Assembly (NCBI RefSeq): GCF_003633755.1
Contig: NZ_RBIL01000001.1
Coordinates: forward strand, 1,349,426-1,413,425
Reading direction: 5' to 3'
Length of the DNA stretch: 64,000 nucleotides
Origin: Solirubrobacter pauli
Lineage (GTDB): Bacteria; Actinomycetota; Thermoleophilia; Solirubrobacterales; Solirubrobacteraceae
Part shown: positions 17,701 through 27,209 of the stretch, one piece after another
How positions within the stretch are numbered: the stretch's first letter is position 1
Layout: each line of letters opens with the position of its first letter
The notes under the pieces: generated by a model
Told to the model about the DNA's origin: nothing
Database searches by the model: none
What the model saw: the letters and a program-made list of their open reading frames with translations, nothing else
Translations under genes and position numbers: made by a program

Positions 17701-17723
17701 TTGCGGACACATGGTGTCCGCAA
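17701..17723. promoter_or_regulatory. Perfect 10-bp-arm operator between exporter and WYL regulator
   Basis: TTGCGGACAC, 3-nt spacer ATG, then GTGTCCGCAA: a perfect inverted repeat. A second half-site TGTCCGCAA lies at 17664-17672. Both sit in the 112-base gap between the divergent DrrA-like ATPase and the WYL-domain regulator, where an autoregulator should bind. Confidence 0.7.
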
Positions 17724-17742
17724 CCGCGGCCATCCTGTGCGC

Positions 17743-18702
17743 GTGAGCGAGACCACGTCCAGCCGGCTCCTGACGTTGCTGTCGTTGCTGCAGGGCCGTC
17801 GCGACTGGCCGGGCATGGAGCTGGCCGACCGCCTGGAGGTGTCCCCGCGCACGATCCGCCGCGACGTCGAGCGGCTCCGGACGCTCGGCTACCCCGTCGA
17901 GTCGATGACCGGCCCGGCCGGCGGCTACCAGCTCCGCGCGGGCACGGCGATGCCGCCGCTCCTGCTCGACGACGACGAGGCGATCGCGATCGCCGTGTCC
18001 CTGCGCACCGCCGCCGGCAGCTCGGTCATGGGCATCGAGGAGACCGCCGTCCGCGCGCTCGTCAAGCTCGAGCAGGTCCTCCCCACGCACCTGCGCCGGC
18101 GCGTGCAAGCGCTCCAGCGCGCGACCCAGACGCTCCAGGTCTACGCGGGCGGCCCGACCGTGGACCCGCAATGCCTGACGGCGCTCGCCGCGGCGGTCCG
18201 CGACACCGAGCGCGTGCGCTTCAGCTACACCGCGCGCGACCAGGCGCCGAGCAAGCGCGAGGCCGAACCCCACTCGCTCGTGAACGCGGGCCGCCGCTGG
18301 TACCTCGTGGCCTGGGACTGCGGGCGCTCGGACTGGCGCACGTTCCGCGTGGACCGGATCGAGAAGGTCCAGCCGATCGGCACCCGCTTCCACCCGCGCA
18401 CGCTCCCCGCCCCGGACGCGGCCAGCTACGTCCAGCAGAGCCTGCGCAACTACCCGTCGCGCTACGAGGCGCGCGTGACCGTGCACGCGTCCGCCGAGAC
18501 GCTGCAGGGCCGCCGCTGGCTCGGCGACATCACGCCGATCGACGACACCCGCTGCGAGCTCCGCACCAACGACGACCACCTCGACTGGCTCGCGATGCGG
18601 ATCGCGATGATCCCGGAGCCGTACGAGGTCCACGGGCCGCCGGAGCTGATCGAGCGGATGCGGGCGATCGCCGAGGGGATCACGCGGAGCACCGAGCGTT
18701 GA
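17743..18702 (+). CDS. HTH and WYL-domain transcriptional regulator
   Basis: About 319 residues from GTG 17743, chosen over a frame opening at 17701 because that extension would code through the perfect operator. The N-terminal winged helix-turn-helix reads LADRLEVSPRTIRRDVERL, and the WYL domain is about residues 130-210 (EPHSLVNAGRRWYLVAWD then WRTFRVDRIE). A C-terminal WCX-like region follows. WYL proteins sense ligands such as nucleotides or nucleic acid. The divergent exporter and the shared operator suggest control of drug or metabolite efflux plus autoregulation. The 3' end overlaps mcrC by 23 bases on the opposite strand. Confidence 0.92.
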   Translation: MSETTSSRLLTLLSLLQGRRDWPGMELADRLEVSPRTIRRDVERLRTLGYPVESMTGPAGGYQLRAGTAMPPLLLDDDEAIAIAVSLRTAAGSSVMGIEETAVRALVKLEQVLPTHLRRRVQALQRATQTLQVYAGGPTVDPQCLTALAAAVRDTERVRFSYTARDQAPSKREAEPHSLVNAGRRWYLVAWDCGRSDWRTFRVDRIEKVQPIGTRFHPRTLPAPDAASYVQQSLRNYPSRYEARVTVHASAETLQGRRWLGDITPIDDTRCELRTNDDHLDWLAMRIAMIPEPYEVHGPPELIERMRAIAEGITRSTER

Positions 18703-19948
18703 GCACGACCTCCCGCAGCGCGTCGACCAGCGGGCGCGCCTCGGTCTCGACCTCCTCCAGCACCTTCACCACCGGGACGCCGATCGCGGTAACGCTCGCC
18801 CGCAACGTGCGATCGCTGTGGCGGACGACGAGTGGCGTGCGCTCCAGCGCGGCACCCTCGGCGGGGTAGATGATCAGCGCGTGCGGCTGCTCCTTGGCGC
18901 CCAGCCCCATCGCGTACAGGAAGGTCTGCGCGACATCGTCGCGGCTGAGCCCTTTCGCCGAATAGCGCTTGTACTTGGCGTCGATCGGGATGGCCACCGC
19001 AGGCGCGCCGACCCGCGCGACTGCGTCCGGGATGAGCTTCAGGTAGGCGCGGCCGTCCGCGCGGCGTACGACGCTGCCCGTCTGCCTCTGGAAGTCCACG
19101 GTGCCCAGGGCCTCGCCGAGCAGCCGCTCGACGAACGTCTCGAAGACGCGGTTCATGTCGAGCAGGAACGCGAAGCTGCGCGTCGCGCCGCCCCGGTAGA
19201 GGTCGTCCAGGCCTTCGCTGCCCTCCAGCACCAGCCACGCCAGCTCGTGCGCCGCCGCGTATCGCTGGTTGAGACGGTCGTAGTGAACCTTGCGCTTCGG
19301 CAGCGCGACGGCGGACGCGTCACACACGTCCGAGAGGAGCAGCCGCAGGCGCCTGGCTCGCCGCCGCACGCCGGCGTCCCGGACCCGCTCCGCACACCGC
19401 TGCGCGGCGGCGAGGAGAAGCTGGTTGTCGAAGATGTCGGCCGACCGCTCGTCGAAGCGGCATTCCAGCCGGTCGACGCGACCGTGCTGCCGGCGTAGCT
19501 GGCGCTCGAAGAGCAGCCGTCCCCGCAGCGCCCCGAGCGTGTCCTCGCGCTCGACGTAGGCCGTGCGCACCCCCGCCCGCGTGATCCGCTCGGCGGCGCG
19601 CACCAGCAGCAGCGCCACGAGATCCAGCAGGTTCGCGCCCTCGAGCTTGAGATCGTGCTCGGCGTCGAGCGCCTTGAGGGCGTTGAGCCCGCTGGCCCAG
19701 TCGACCATCCGCACGACGCCGAGGTGCTCGCCGGCGAGCTTCGGAACGACATGCAGCCGGACGCCGCTGAGCTGGACGACGCCGACCCACGAGCGCGCGG
19801 TCACGCGCAGACCGCTGACGAGCTCATCGACGATCAGCCGCCGCGAGCTGGTCAACCGCTCGCACAGCCGGCGGTCATCATCGTCGAGCGCGACGCCGGG
19901 CAGCACACGCGTGTGCCACTCGGGGATCTCGACCGCCGCGTCGGTCAT
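18680..19948 (-). CDS. mcrC: McrC-type restriction endonuclease subunit
   Basis: 422 residues. The N-terminal half carries McrC features (VGVVQLSGVRLHVVPKL, the LKALDAEHDL region); the C-terminal half holds a PD-(D/E)xK nuclease core with PD at 307-308, DAKYK at 323-327 and a trailing QTFLYAMGL motif. In McrBC systems this subunit cuts DNA after the McrB motor translocates from a modified site. Its ATG overlaps the mcrB stop (ATGA), so the pair is co-translated. The catalytic residues look intact. Confidence 0.9.
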   Translation of the reverse strand: MTDAAVEIPEWHTRVLPGVALDDDDRRLCERLTSSRRLIVDELVSGLRVTARSWVGVVQLSGVRLHVVPKLAGEHLGVVRMVDWASGLNALKALDAEHDLKLEGANLLDLVALLLVRAAERITRAGVRTAYVEREDTLGALRGRLLFERQLRRQHGRVDRLECRFDERSADIFDNQLLLAAAQRCAERVRDAGVRRRARRLRLLLSDVCDASAVALPKRKVHYDRLNQRYAAAHELAWLVLEGSEGLDDLYRGGATRSFAFLLDMNRVFETFVERLLGEALGTVDFQRQTGSVVRRADGRAYLKLIPDAVARVGAPAVAIPIDAKYKRYSAKGLSRDDVAQTFLYAMGLGAKEQPHALIIYPAEGAALERTPLVVRHSDRTLRASVTAIGVPVVKVLEEVETEARPLVDALREVVLNARCSA

Positions 19949-22497
19949 GAGGGCTCGTCGGACTCCGCCGCGCTCGCGGAGAAGCGTCCGGCGAGCGCTT
20001 GCACGAGGGCGTCGGGGTCTTCGAGGACGTCTTCCTTGAAGCCCTGGGCGTCGACGTCCACGAGCTCGGGTCCGAGGACCTGCTGGAGCTGCCCGTATTC
20101 CTCGTAGCAGTACTCCTGCAGCAGCGGCAGGATCTCCAGGCGGAAGATCCGGGCGAAGTCGGCCGCCTCCTCCACCGGCTGGCCGCCGGGCATCAGGTAC
20201 GCATGGCCGATCTGCTTCTCGCGACCAGCGACGCGTGCCACCTCCCGGTTGAGCCCCGCGAGGAAGTCCTCGAGCTTGAGCGTGCCTACCGCCTGCTCGA
20301 GTTGGTCCGGGCGCGGCATCAGCTCGATGAACGCGAACCGCCGCCGGAGCGCGACGTCCATGAGCGTGATCGATCGATCCGCGGTGTTCATCGTTCCGAG
20401 CAGGTACACGTTCGGCGGCACCACGAAGCGCTCCTTGCTCTGCGGCAGCGTGACCTGCAGGCCGCGCTTGTCCACCTCGAGCAACGTGATCAGCTCGCCC
20501 AGGACCTTGGCGACGTTCGCGCGGTTGATCTCGTCGATGACGAGCAGGTACGGGCGTCCGGGGTCGGCCAACGCCGCGAGGCAGACGCGCTTGAAGACGC
20601 CGTCCTCCAGCTGCAGGGCGAGCTCGCCGCTCGCGTCGGGAACCGGCCGAAAGCCCTCGACGAAGTCCTCGTAGCCGTAGGACGGATGGAAGGTCGTGAA
20701 GGTCAGCTGCCCGATCTGGTCGCCCTCCTCCAGGTACTCGATCGTGGAGGCGTCGGCCTGTCCGACCAGCGTCGACAGCCGTTGGGTCTCCGCGCCCGAG
20801 AGCGCGAACAGCGTGCCCTGAAATCCGTTGAACACCGCTTCGGACCTGGTAAGGAGCTCATCGCTGACGATGTCGTCGTAGGTCGGTCCGTTCTCGATCG
20901 GGTGCAGCGGCTCGAGGTCGATCGTCGGTGCATCCTTGCCCTCCGCGACGCCGAACGCCCGGCTGACACGCGCCAGGGCGACCAGCCGCTTGGTCGGGCT
21001 CGACTCGTACCCGAAGACGAGGTCGCCGACTTGCACCTTGGGGTAGTTGCGCTTGAGTCGGCGGTAGCCGAAGTCGATCTTCCCGTCCTTGAAGAGGTCG
21101 CTCCAGCTCCACTGCTTCGGGTTGGCCACGATCAGCCACGCGGTTTCGGCCAAGCCCGAGCCTGCGAGCTGGCGCTCGGCCGCGACGAGGGCTTCGCTGT
21201 CGGCGAAGGCGGCTTCCGGCTTGGCGTGGCCCGCCCGCTCTCGCAGCCACCAGGCCGCGAAGCGGCGGGCGTGGAACGTCTTCCCCGTCCCCGGTGGGCC
21301 GTACAGCACGACCTGGCCCTTGGCCTCGAGCGCGGACGCGAGCCACGTGTACAGCGGGTCGACTTCGACGGTGGGCTTGGGCCCGACGTCCGACGCCTCG
21401 ATGAGCGCCCGTTGCGCGGCCGTCACCTTGTCGATCGTGTTCAGCCACCCGTTCTGCGGCGGGATGTCCCGCGCGTAGCCGGTGTCCCACTCGACGTGCA
21501 CGACGTGGCGGTAGAACTCCCGCTGCGGCTGGTACTCGTACAGCGGCTCGACCACGGTGCCGACGGCGAGGATCTTGGACTTGCCGCGGTTGGCGACGAT
21601 CCGGTCCCCCGCCCGCAGCTCGGTCAGGCGCCAGAGCGCGTTCGCCTTGCGCGCCCGGACGTGGGCCGGATCGGCGTACGCCTCGTCGTAGGCGGCGCGG
21701 AACTCGGCCTTGCTGCCGAAGTCCCGCAGGTCGCCGATCGCCTCCCACCCGACCGCCATGATGTTCGCCGCGAGGAACGCGTCCCAGTGCATCCCCTGGC
21801 GCCCAGGCGAGATCTTGAGCCAGGTCGGCGCGGACACGGGCGAGAAGAAGCGGTAGAGGAAGCGCTCGAACTCGTTCGTCCTGAAGGTGCTGCCGCCAGG
21901 GCTGATGCGCCGCAGCTCCTCCAGCAGCGCGAGGTTGAGCTCGATCGCGCTCAGCGACTGGTTCGAGGCCTCCTCCCGGTCCAGCAGGCCGAGGAAGTGC
22001 CGTAGGTGGGCGCTGGACGCGATCGGCAGAACACGGTCCGGGAAGTACGTGTGCAGCGTCTTGACCAGGAGCGCGGGCCCGGTGCGCAGCGCGTCGAGGT
22101 CGGCGAGACGTGGCCAGCTGTTCTCAGCGGCGCTGTCCAGCGCGCTGACGAAGTCCTGCCGTACGCGCTCCCACGCGGCGTCCACTGAGTCGAAGGCGGC
22201 TTCGTCGAAGTGCCAGCCGTCTCCAGACTTGCGCTTGTAGATCAGCAGCTTGCTGGCGTTGCCGCCCCGGATCGACCCCAGGTGCGCCGCCGCGAACTCG
22301 AGCCGGTAGCAGTACGTGCCGGTTGAGTCGTCTTGGCCGATGGCGTACTCGGCCAGCGTCATCGCCGGCCAGGCCTCGCGCGGAAACCGCGCGAGCAGAT
22401 CAGCACGCTCCTCCTCGCCCAGATCGAGATGTGCTCGATCGAGCTCCGGGTCGTAGGCGGCCAGCGCGCGTACGACCCGGTCCCGTGTCTCACTCAT
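19945..22497 (-). CDS. mcrB: McrB-type AAA motor with EVE insert and second PUA-like domain
   Basis: 850 residues. Residues 1-215 are an unassigned alpha/beta domain. Residues 225-320 look like a PUA-superfamily fold (WLKISPGRQGMHWDAFLA to DRIVANRGKSKILAVGTV). The AAA domain has Walker A YGPPGTGKT (399-407), Walker B LLVIDEINRAN (651-661) and the McrB signature GTMNTADRS (701-709). Between Walker A and Walker B, residues 452-580 form an EVE-like domain (AWLIVANPKQWSW to LVALARVSRAF). EVE/PUA folds read modified bases, so this motor may carry two readers. With McrC it should restrict modified foreign DNA. It lies just after sufD on the same strand. Confidence 0.9.
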   Translation of the reverse strand: MSETRDRVVRALAAYDPELDRAHLDLGEEERADLLARFPREAWPAMTLAEYAIGQDDSTGTYCYRLEFAAAHLGSIRGGNASKLLIYKRKSGDGWHFDEAAFDSVDAAWERVRQDFVSALDSAAENSWPRLADLDALRTGPALLVKTLHTYFPDRVLPIASSAHLRHFLGLLDREEASNQSLSAIELNLALLEELRRISPGGSTFRTNEFERFLYRFFSPVSAPTWLKISPGRQGMHWDAFLAANIMAVGWEAIGDLRDFGSKAEFRAAYDEAYADPAHVRARKANALWRLTELRAGDRIVANRGKSKILAVGTVVEPLYEYQPQREFYRHVVHVEWDTGYARDIPPQNGWLNTIDKVTAAQRALIEASDVGPKPTVEVDPLYTWLASALEAKGQVVLYGPPGTGKTFHARRFAAWWLRERAGHAKPEAAFADSEALVAAERQLAGSGLAETAWLIVANPKQWSWSDLFKDGKIDFGYRRLKRNYPKVQVGDLVFGYESSPTKRLVALARVSRAFGVAEGKDAPTIDLEPLHPIENGPTYDDIVSDELLTRSEAVFNGFQGTLFALSGAETQRLSTLVGQADASTIEYLEEGDQIGQLTFTTFHPSYGYEDFVEGFRPVPDASGELALQLEDGVFKRVCLAALADPGRPYLLVIDEINRANVAKVLGELITLLEVDKRGLQVTLPQSKERFVVPPNVYLLGTMNTADRSITLMDVALRRRFAFIELMPRPDQLEQAVGTLKLEDFLAGLNREVARVAGREKQIGHAYLMPGGQPVEEAADFARIFRLEILPLLQEYCYEEYGQLQQVLGPELVDVDAQGFKEDVLEDPDALVQALAGRFSASAAESDEPS

Positions 22498-22499
22498 GC

Positions 22500-22516
22500 C
22501 GCCACATTACGTGGCG
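22500..22516. promoter_or_regulatory. Dyad in the sufD-mcrB gap
   Basis: Perfect inverted repeat CGCCAC-ATTAC-GTGGCG, two bases upstream of the mcrB ATG and inside the 41-base gap after sufD. It could be an operator, a weak terminator, or a hairpin that masks the mcrB ribosome site. Confidence 0.4.
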
Positions 22517-22538
22517 ACGCCTGCGTACTACGCCAGTC

Positions 22539-23807
22539 TCAATCGAGCAGGACTGAGAGACGGCGCTCGAGCGCCGTCGTCATGGCGTCGCGGATCGGCC
22601 CCATCTCGAAGCGCTCGACGAGCTCGGCCATGAAGCCCTCGATCACGAGGCGCTTCGACAGGGCGTCGTCCAGGCCGCGCGAGTTCAGGTAGAAGACCTG
22701 CTCGGGATCGATCTGGGCGATCGCCGCGGCGTGCGTGCAGCGCACGTCGTTGGCGAGGATCTCCAGGCCGGGGATCGCGTCCGCGTGCGCCTTCTTGGAG
22801 AGCAGCAGGTTGCGGCACTCCTGGAACGCGTCGGTCTGCTGGGCGCCCGGGTCGACCTTGATCATGCCGCGCCAGACGGCGCTCGACCGGTCGGCGAGGA
22901 TGCCGCGGAAGGCCAGGTCGGACGTGGTGTTGGCCGCGCCGTGCTCCTGCAGCGTGTGGAAGTCCACGTGCTGGCGGGCGTGCGGGGCGTAGGCGCCGGT
23001 CACGCGGGCGTGCGAGCCCTCACCGGCGAGCAGCGTCTCGGTGAACACCTTGCCGTTGGCCGAGCCGAAGCCGGCCGTGACCCAGTCGAGGTGGCCGTCG
23101 CGGGCGACCTCGGCCCGCTGGGAGCCGAAGACCCAGGTCTTCTCGTTGAGGTCCTGCGCGCCGACGAACCGCAGGCGGGCGTTCTGGCCCACGCGCAGCT
23201 CGACGATCGACGTCAGCAGCGTCTCGTTGTCGGTCGTGCCGGAGAGGTGCTGCTCCCAGACCTCGGCCTCGGCGCCCTCCTCGACCACGATCAGCACGCG
23301 GCGGTGCAGGGCGGTCTTCTCGGCGTCGGCGATCGCGGTGAGGACGATCGGCTGCTCGACGCGCACGCCCCGCGGGACGTACACGAACGCGCCGCCGGTC
23401 CAGCCCGCGTCGTTGAGCTCGGTGAAGACGTCCTGCTGCGTGTCCACGACCTTGCCGAAGTGCTCTTCGACCAGGTCGGCGTGCGTCTCGCAGGCGAGCG
23501 TCAGCGGCAGGACGAGCAGGTCGTCCGGCGCGTCGCCGCCATCGATCACGCGGCCGTCGACCTGCCCGAGGTGATGCGCGCCCTCGGGCGCCTCGAGCAG
23601 CGTCTCGACGCGGTCCACCGCGGACGCGTCACCGACGCCCGGCTCGGCCGCGGTGAAGGACGCGAGGTCCAGCTTGGAGATGTCCGTGAACTCCCAGCCC
23701 GCCTTGCCCTTGAAGCGGGGGACGTCGAGCTGCGCGGCACGGTGCGCCGCATCGCTGCGGCGCGCCTTCAGCCACTCGGGCTCGCGGACGGTGGCCAGCT
23801 CAGCCAA
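22539..23807 (-). CDS. sufD: Fe-S cluster assembly protein SufD
   Basis: 422 residues of the SufB/SufD beta-helix family, with the core run [15 protein letters not shown], the conserved [17 protein letters not shown] and the C-terminal [20 protein letters not shown]. It partners SufB and SufC in the scaffold that builds Fe-S clusters. Its start overlaps the sufB stop by eight bases. It is the last suf gene of the first SUF operon; mcrB follows after 41 bases. Cytoplasmic. Confidence 0.95.
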   Translation of the reverse strand: MAELATVREPEWLKARRSDAAHRAAQLDVPRFKGKAGWEFTDISKLDLASFTAAEPGVGDASAVDRVETLLEAPEGAHHLGQVDGRVIDGGDAPDDLLVLPLTLACETHADLVEEHFGKVVDTQQDVFTELNDAGWTGGAFVYVPRGVRVEQPIVLTAIADAEKTALHRRVLIVVEEGAEAEVWEQHLSGTTDNETLLTSIVELRVGQNARLRFVGAQDLNEKTWVFGSQRAEVARDGHLDWVTAGFGSANGKVFTETLLAGEGSHARVTGAYAPHARQHVDFHTLQEHGAANTTSDLAFRGILADRSSAVWRGMIKVDPGAQQTDAFQECRNLLLSKKAHADAIPGLEILANDVRCTHAAAIAQIDPEQVFYLNSRGLDDALSKRLVIEGFMAELVERFEMGPIRDAMTTALERRLSVLLD

Positions 23808-25236
23808 TGGATCCCTCCATCTGGAGCTCGATGAGGCGGTTCATCTCCACCGCGTACTCCATCGGGAGCTCCTTGACGATCGGCTCGATGAAGCCGTTCA
23901 CGATCAACTTGCCCGCCTCGTCCTCGGGGATGCCGCGGGACATCAGGTAGAAGAGCTGCTCCTCGCCGATCTTCGAGACCGACGCCTCGTGCCCGACGTC
24001 CACGTCGTCCTCGCCGATGCGGATCGTGGGGTACGTGTCCGAGCGCGAGTCCTCGTCGAGCAGCAGCGCGTCGCAGACGACCTTGGACTTCGAGCCCGAG
24101 GCGCCCTTGGCGACCTCGAGCAGGCCGCGGTAGGAGCTGCGGCCGCCGTCCTTGGAAATCGACTTGGCGAAGATGTTCGACGTCGTGTTCGGCGCGGCGT
24201 GGATGATCTTCGCGCCGGCGTCCTGGTGCTGACCCTTGCCCGCGAAGGCGATCGAGAGCACCTCGCCGTGCGCGCGCTCGCCCGTCAGATAGACGGACGG
24301 GTACTTCATCGTCAGCTTGGAGCCGAGGTTGCAGTCGACCCACTCGACCGTCGCGTCGGTCTCGGCGACCGCGCGCTTGGTGACGAGGTTGTAGACGTTC
24401 TGCGACCAGTTCTGGACGGTCGTGTAGCGGATGCGCGCGCCGGGCTTGGCGATCAGCTCGACGACGGCGGAGTGCAGCGAGTCCGAGCTCCACACCGGGG
24501 CGGTGCAGCCCTCGACGTAGTGCACGTACGAGCCTTCGTCGGCGATGATCAGCGTCCGCTCGAACTGGCCCATGTTCTCGGTGTTGATCCGGAAGTAGGC
24601 CTGCAGCGGCATCTCGACGTGGACGCCCTTCGGGACGTACACGAACGACCCGCCCGACCAGACCGCGGAGTTCAGCGCCGCGAGCTTGTTGTCGTTGGCG
24701 GGGATGATCGACGCGAAGTACTCGCGGACGATGTCCTCGTGCTCACGGAGCCCCGAGTCCATGTCCATGAAGATCACGCCCTGCTTCTCGAGGTCCTCGC
24801 GCACCTGGTGGTAGACGACCTCGGACTCGTACTGGGCGCCGACGCCGGAGAGGAACTTGCGCTCGGCCTCGGGGATGCCCAGGCGGTCGAACGTGTTCTT
24901 GATGTCCTCGGGCACGTCGTCCCACGTGCGCGAGGCCTTCTCGGACGCGCGGACGAAGTAGTGGATGTCGTCGTAGTCGACCTCGGCCAGCATCGGCGAG
25001 CCCCAGGTCGGCTGCGGCCGCTCCAGGAAGTGCTCGAGCGCCTTCAGGCGGAAGTCCCGCATCCACTGCGGCTCGTTCTTGAACTCGGAGATCTGCATGA
25101 CCAGCTCCTTCGAGAGCCCCTTCGGGGCCTTGAAGGCGTAGCCGGTCTCCGGGTCGTGGAACCCGAACTTCTCCTTGTAGTCGCTGTTGATGCCGACCAG
25201 CGCCTGCTGCTCGGCGATCACCTCGGGAGTAGCCAT
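23800..25236 (-). CDS. sufB: Fe-S cluster assembly protein SufB
   Basis: 478 residues, full family length. It has characteristic stretches ([60 protein letters not shown]) and the C-terminal helix [20 protein letters not shown] shared with SufD. SufB receives sulfide from the cysteine desulfurase and, with SufC2D, assembles the nascent cluster. The Rieske-type ferredoxin gene ends four bases upstream on the same strand, and sufD overlaps downstream, so the three form one operon. Confidence 0.96.
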   Translation of the reverse strand: MATPEVIAEQQALVGINSDYKEKFGFHDPETGYAFKAPKGLSKELVMQISEFKNEPQWMRDFRLKALEHFLERPQPTWGSPMLAEVDYDDIHYFVRASEKASRTWDDVPEDIKNTFDRLGIPEAERKFLSGVGAQYESEVVYHQVREDLEKQGVIFMDMDSGLREHEDIVREYFASIIPANDNKLAALNSAVWSGGSFVYVPKGVHVEMPLQAYFRINTENMGQFERTLIIADEGSYVHYVEGCTAPVWSSDSLHSAVVELIAKPGARIRYTTVQNWSQNVYNLVTKRAVAETDATVEWVDCNLGSKLTMKYPSVYLTGERAHGEVLSIAFAGKGQHQDAGAKIIHAAPNTTSNIFAKSISKDGGRSSYRGLLEVAKGASGSKSKVVCDALLLDEDSRSDTYPTIRIGEDDVDVGHEASVSKIGEEQLFYLMSRGIPEDEAGKLIVNGFIEPIVKELPMEYAVEMNRLIELQMEGSIG

Positions 25237-25240
25237 CAGG

Positions 25241-25558
25241 TCAGTCGACCTCCACTCGAATCACGCCGTCCTCGACGACCACCGGGAAGGTGTCGACGGG
25301 CACGTACGCAGGCAGGTTCATGGGCTTTCCGGTGCGCAGATCGAACTTCGATCCGTGCCGGGGGCATTCGATGCTGCAGTCCGTCTCGTCCAGCTCACCG
25401 TCCACCAGCTCGCCGTCGTCGTGCGAGCAGCGATCCTCGATGGCGAAGATCTGGCCGGCGCAGTTGACCACGCCGATCTCCAGGTCCTCGTGCTCCACGA
25501 GGCGCTTGCTCCCGGGCGGGAGCTCGGCGAGCGGGCAGATGTCGATGAGAGGGCTCAC
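25241..25558 (-). CDS. Rieske-type [2Fe-2S] ferredoxin
   Basis: 105 residues with both Rieske ligand boxes: CSH in [12 protein letters not shown] and CxxH in [10 protein letters not shown]. It resembles the soluble ferredoxin components of non-heme oxygenases that are often encoded next to sufBD in actinobacteria. GTG start at 25558. It is the first gene of the Rieske-sufB-sufD operon, so it probably supplies electrons for cluster assembly or is matured by it; that role is inferred from position. The promoter region carries a GGTAG dyad also seen near the second suf operon. Confidence 0.92.
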   Translation of the reverse strand: MSPLIDICPLAELPPGSKRLVEHEDLEIGVVNCAGQIFAIEDRCSHDDGELVDGELDETDCSIECPRHGSKFDLRTGKPMNLPAYVPVDTFPVVVEDGVIRVEVD

Positions 25559-25578
25559 GAAAGAAAACCGATTCCGGA

Positions 25579-25593
25579 GGTAGGGATTCTACC
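25579..25593. promoter_or_regulatory. Candidate Rrf2 operator at the Rieske-sufBD promoter
   Basis: Inverted repeat GGTAG-GGATT-CTACC, overlapping a minus-strand -10-like TAGAAT (25591-25586), about 20-35 bases upstream of the Rieske start. A related arrangement is found before the Rrf2 gene at 32545-32568. Confidence 0.45.
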
Positions 25594-25621
25594 GCCCGGC
25601 CTGCGGGGTACCGTTTTGCCG

Positions 25622-26389
25622 ATGCAGAGGAGACCGCTGGTCGGGGTGACCACCTCGGAAGTGCGGCGGGCGGAACGCACGCGACCCCTGCGCGAGGGCG
25701 AGCCGCCGCAGCACGAGATGGCGTTGGGAATGCCGTACGTGCGCGCGCTCGCACGCGCGGGCGCAGTGCCCGTGGTGCTGCCGCCGCTCGGCGTGGACGC
25801 CGTACCGGAGCTGCTGCGCTGCCTGCAGGCGGTGTGCCTGAGCGGCGGCCCGGACCTCGACCCCGCCGCCTACGGCGCCAAGCCCTCGCCCGACCTGGGC
25901 CCGACGGAGCCGACGCTCGACGTGTTCGAGCTGGAGGTGGCGAGGGTGGCCGATGCGATGGGGCTACCCATCTTCGGCATCTGCCGCGGGGCGCAGGCGC
26001 TCAACGTCGCGCGGGGCGGCACGTTGCACCAGCACTTGCCGGCGGTCACCGACAACTCGATCGACCATCGCCAGACCGCGCCCGGCTGGGAGGAGACGCA
26101 CCCGGTCCACGTCGAGCCCGGCTCGAGCCTGGCCGCGATCCTCGGCACCGACGCGCCGTGGGTGAACACGTTCCACCACCAGGCGGTCGAGCGGCTCGGC
26201 CGCGGGCTGCGCGCCGTGGCCTGGGCGCCCGACGGCACGGTCGAGGGGATCGAGGACATGAGCGAGCACTTCGTGCTCGGCGTCCAGTGGCACGCGGAGA
26301 CGCTCGACCGGCCCGGCCAGCCGCACCCGCGGCTGTTCGAGGCGTTGGTCGCCGCCGCCGGCGGCGAGCAGCTGGACCTGGCCGCCTAG
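25622..26389 (+). CDS. Class I glutamine amidotransferase-like hydrolase, PuuD-type
   Basis: 255 residues from ATG 25622. The nucleophile Cys121 lies in IFGICRGAQALN and the His/Glu pair in VQWHAE (224, 226), completing the triad. The oxyanion strand CLSGGPDLDP is present. The family cleaves gamma-glutamyl bonds, for example gamma-glutamyl-GABA in putrescine breakdown. No other polyamine gene is nearby, so the substrate is open. It is divergent from the Rieske-suf operon and convergent with a DUF4190 gene, which it overlaps by four bases. Confidence 0.9.
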   Translation: MQRRPLVGVTTSEVRRAERTRPLREGEPPQHEMALGMPYVRALARAGAVPVVLPPLGVDAVPELLRCLQAVCLSGGPDLDPAAYGAKPSPDLGPTEPTLDVFELEVARVADAMGLPIFGICRGAQALNVARGGTLHQHLPAVTDNSIDHRQTAPGWEETHPVHVEPGSSLAAILGTDAPWVNTFHHQAVERLGRGLRAVAWAPDGTVEGIEDMSEHFVLGVQWHAETLDRPGQPHPRLFEALVAAAGGEQLDLAA

Positions 26390-26775
26390 GCATTTAGCGC
26401 GGCGCGGAGCATCGAGATCTGGGTGTCCAGCTCGTACTCGTAGTTCGAGCCCTCGTCGAGGGCCCAGACGCCGAAGACGACGAACGCGGCGATCACCAGC
26501 AGCCCCAGCACGCACAGGCCCACGCCGACCCAGCCGAGGATGAGGCCGGCCTTGGCCAGGTCGCGGCCGGTGACCTGACCACCCGAGCGGTCGATCTCGT
26601 TCAGGGCGATGTTGCCGCAGATGATCGCGGCGATCGAGCAGATCAGCGGGCAGACGAAGAAGCCGCAGATGCCGAGGACGAGCGCCGCCGTGGCCGTGCC
26701 GCTGCTCCGCGTGGGCGGAGGGCCGCCGTAGTAGTACGGCGGCTGCGGAGGTTGCGAGTAGTCCTGCCAGCTCAT
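26386..26775 (-). CDS. DUF4190 membrane protein (copy 1)
   Basis: 129 residues. A Pro/Tyr-rich cytoplasmic-like head (PPYYYGGPPP) is followed by two hydrophobic segments: TAALVLGICGFFVCPLICSI and VGVGLCVLGLLVIAAFVVFG. The signature between them, IALNEIDRSGGQ with LAKAGLILGW, defines DUF4190. It is one of three paralogues within 1.6 kb. Function unknown; such proteins are frequent in actinobacteria and may be envelope sensors or scaffolds. A short C-terminal tail follows the second helix. Confidence 0.85.
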   Translation of the reverse strand: MSWQDYSQPPQPPYYYGGPPPTRSSGTATAALVLGICGFFVCPLICSIAAIICGNIALNEIDRSGGQVTGRDLAKAGLILGWVGVGLCVLGLLVIAAFVVFGVWALDEGSNYEYELDTQISMLRAALNA

Positions 26776-26810
26776 GGGTGCCGGAACGGTACCGCGCGAT
26801 ACTGGGTGCC

Positions 26811-27203
26811 GTGAACCCTACGAAGCGGGAGGGATTGGTCCTGCTGGCCGCCGGTTGCCTGCCGTTCGCGGCCGGCGCCGTGATCCCGCGCGAGGGCACC
26901 GACCTCATCCCCGCTTGCCCGTTCCGGTCGTTGACCGGGCTGCCGTGCCCGCTGTGCGGCGGCACGCGCGCGTTCGCGTGGGCGGCGCGCGGGGACAGCG
27001 GCTTCCTCGACTACAACGGCTTCTGGGTGTTCTTCGCGCTCGCGTTGCTGGTCGCGGGCGTGTTCGTGCTCGTCACGCGCGTGCGGGTCCTGGACGCCCC
27101 GGTACGCACGCCGCTGCGCGCCGTGCTGTTCCTCGGCGCGCTGGGCGCCGCGGGGTGGGCGTGGGCGCTCGCCGAACGCGCGACGATCGCCCCGCCCGGG
27201 TGA
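26811..27203 (+). CDS. DUF2752 membrane protein
   Basis: About 130 residues with the DUF2752 signature CPFRSLTGLPCPLCGGTRAF, two cysteine pairs that look metal- or disulfide-related. Three hydrophobic segments are present. GTG 26811 (VNPTKREG) is preferred over a GTG at 26778, which would abut the divergent DUF4190 start; either is possible. It sits among the three DUF4190 genes, a common association. Molecular role unknown. Confidence 0.8.
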   Translation: MNPTKREGLVLLAAGCLPFAAGAVIPREGTDLIPACPFRSLTGLPCPLCGGTRAFAWAARGDSGFLDYNGFWVFFALALLVAGVFVLVTRVRVLDAPVRTPLRAVLFLGALGAAGWAWALAERATIAPPG

Positions 27204-27209
27204 GCGTGG

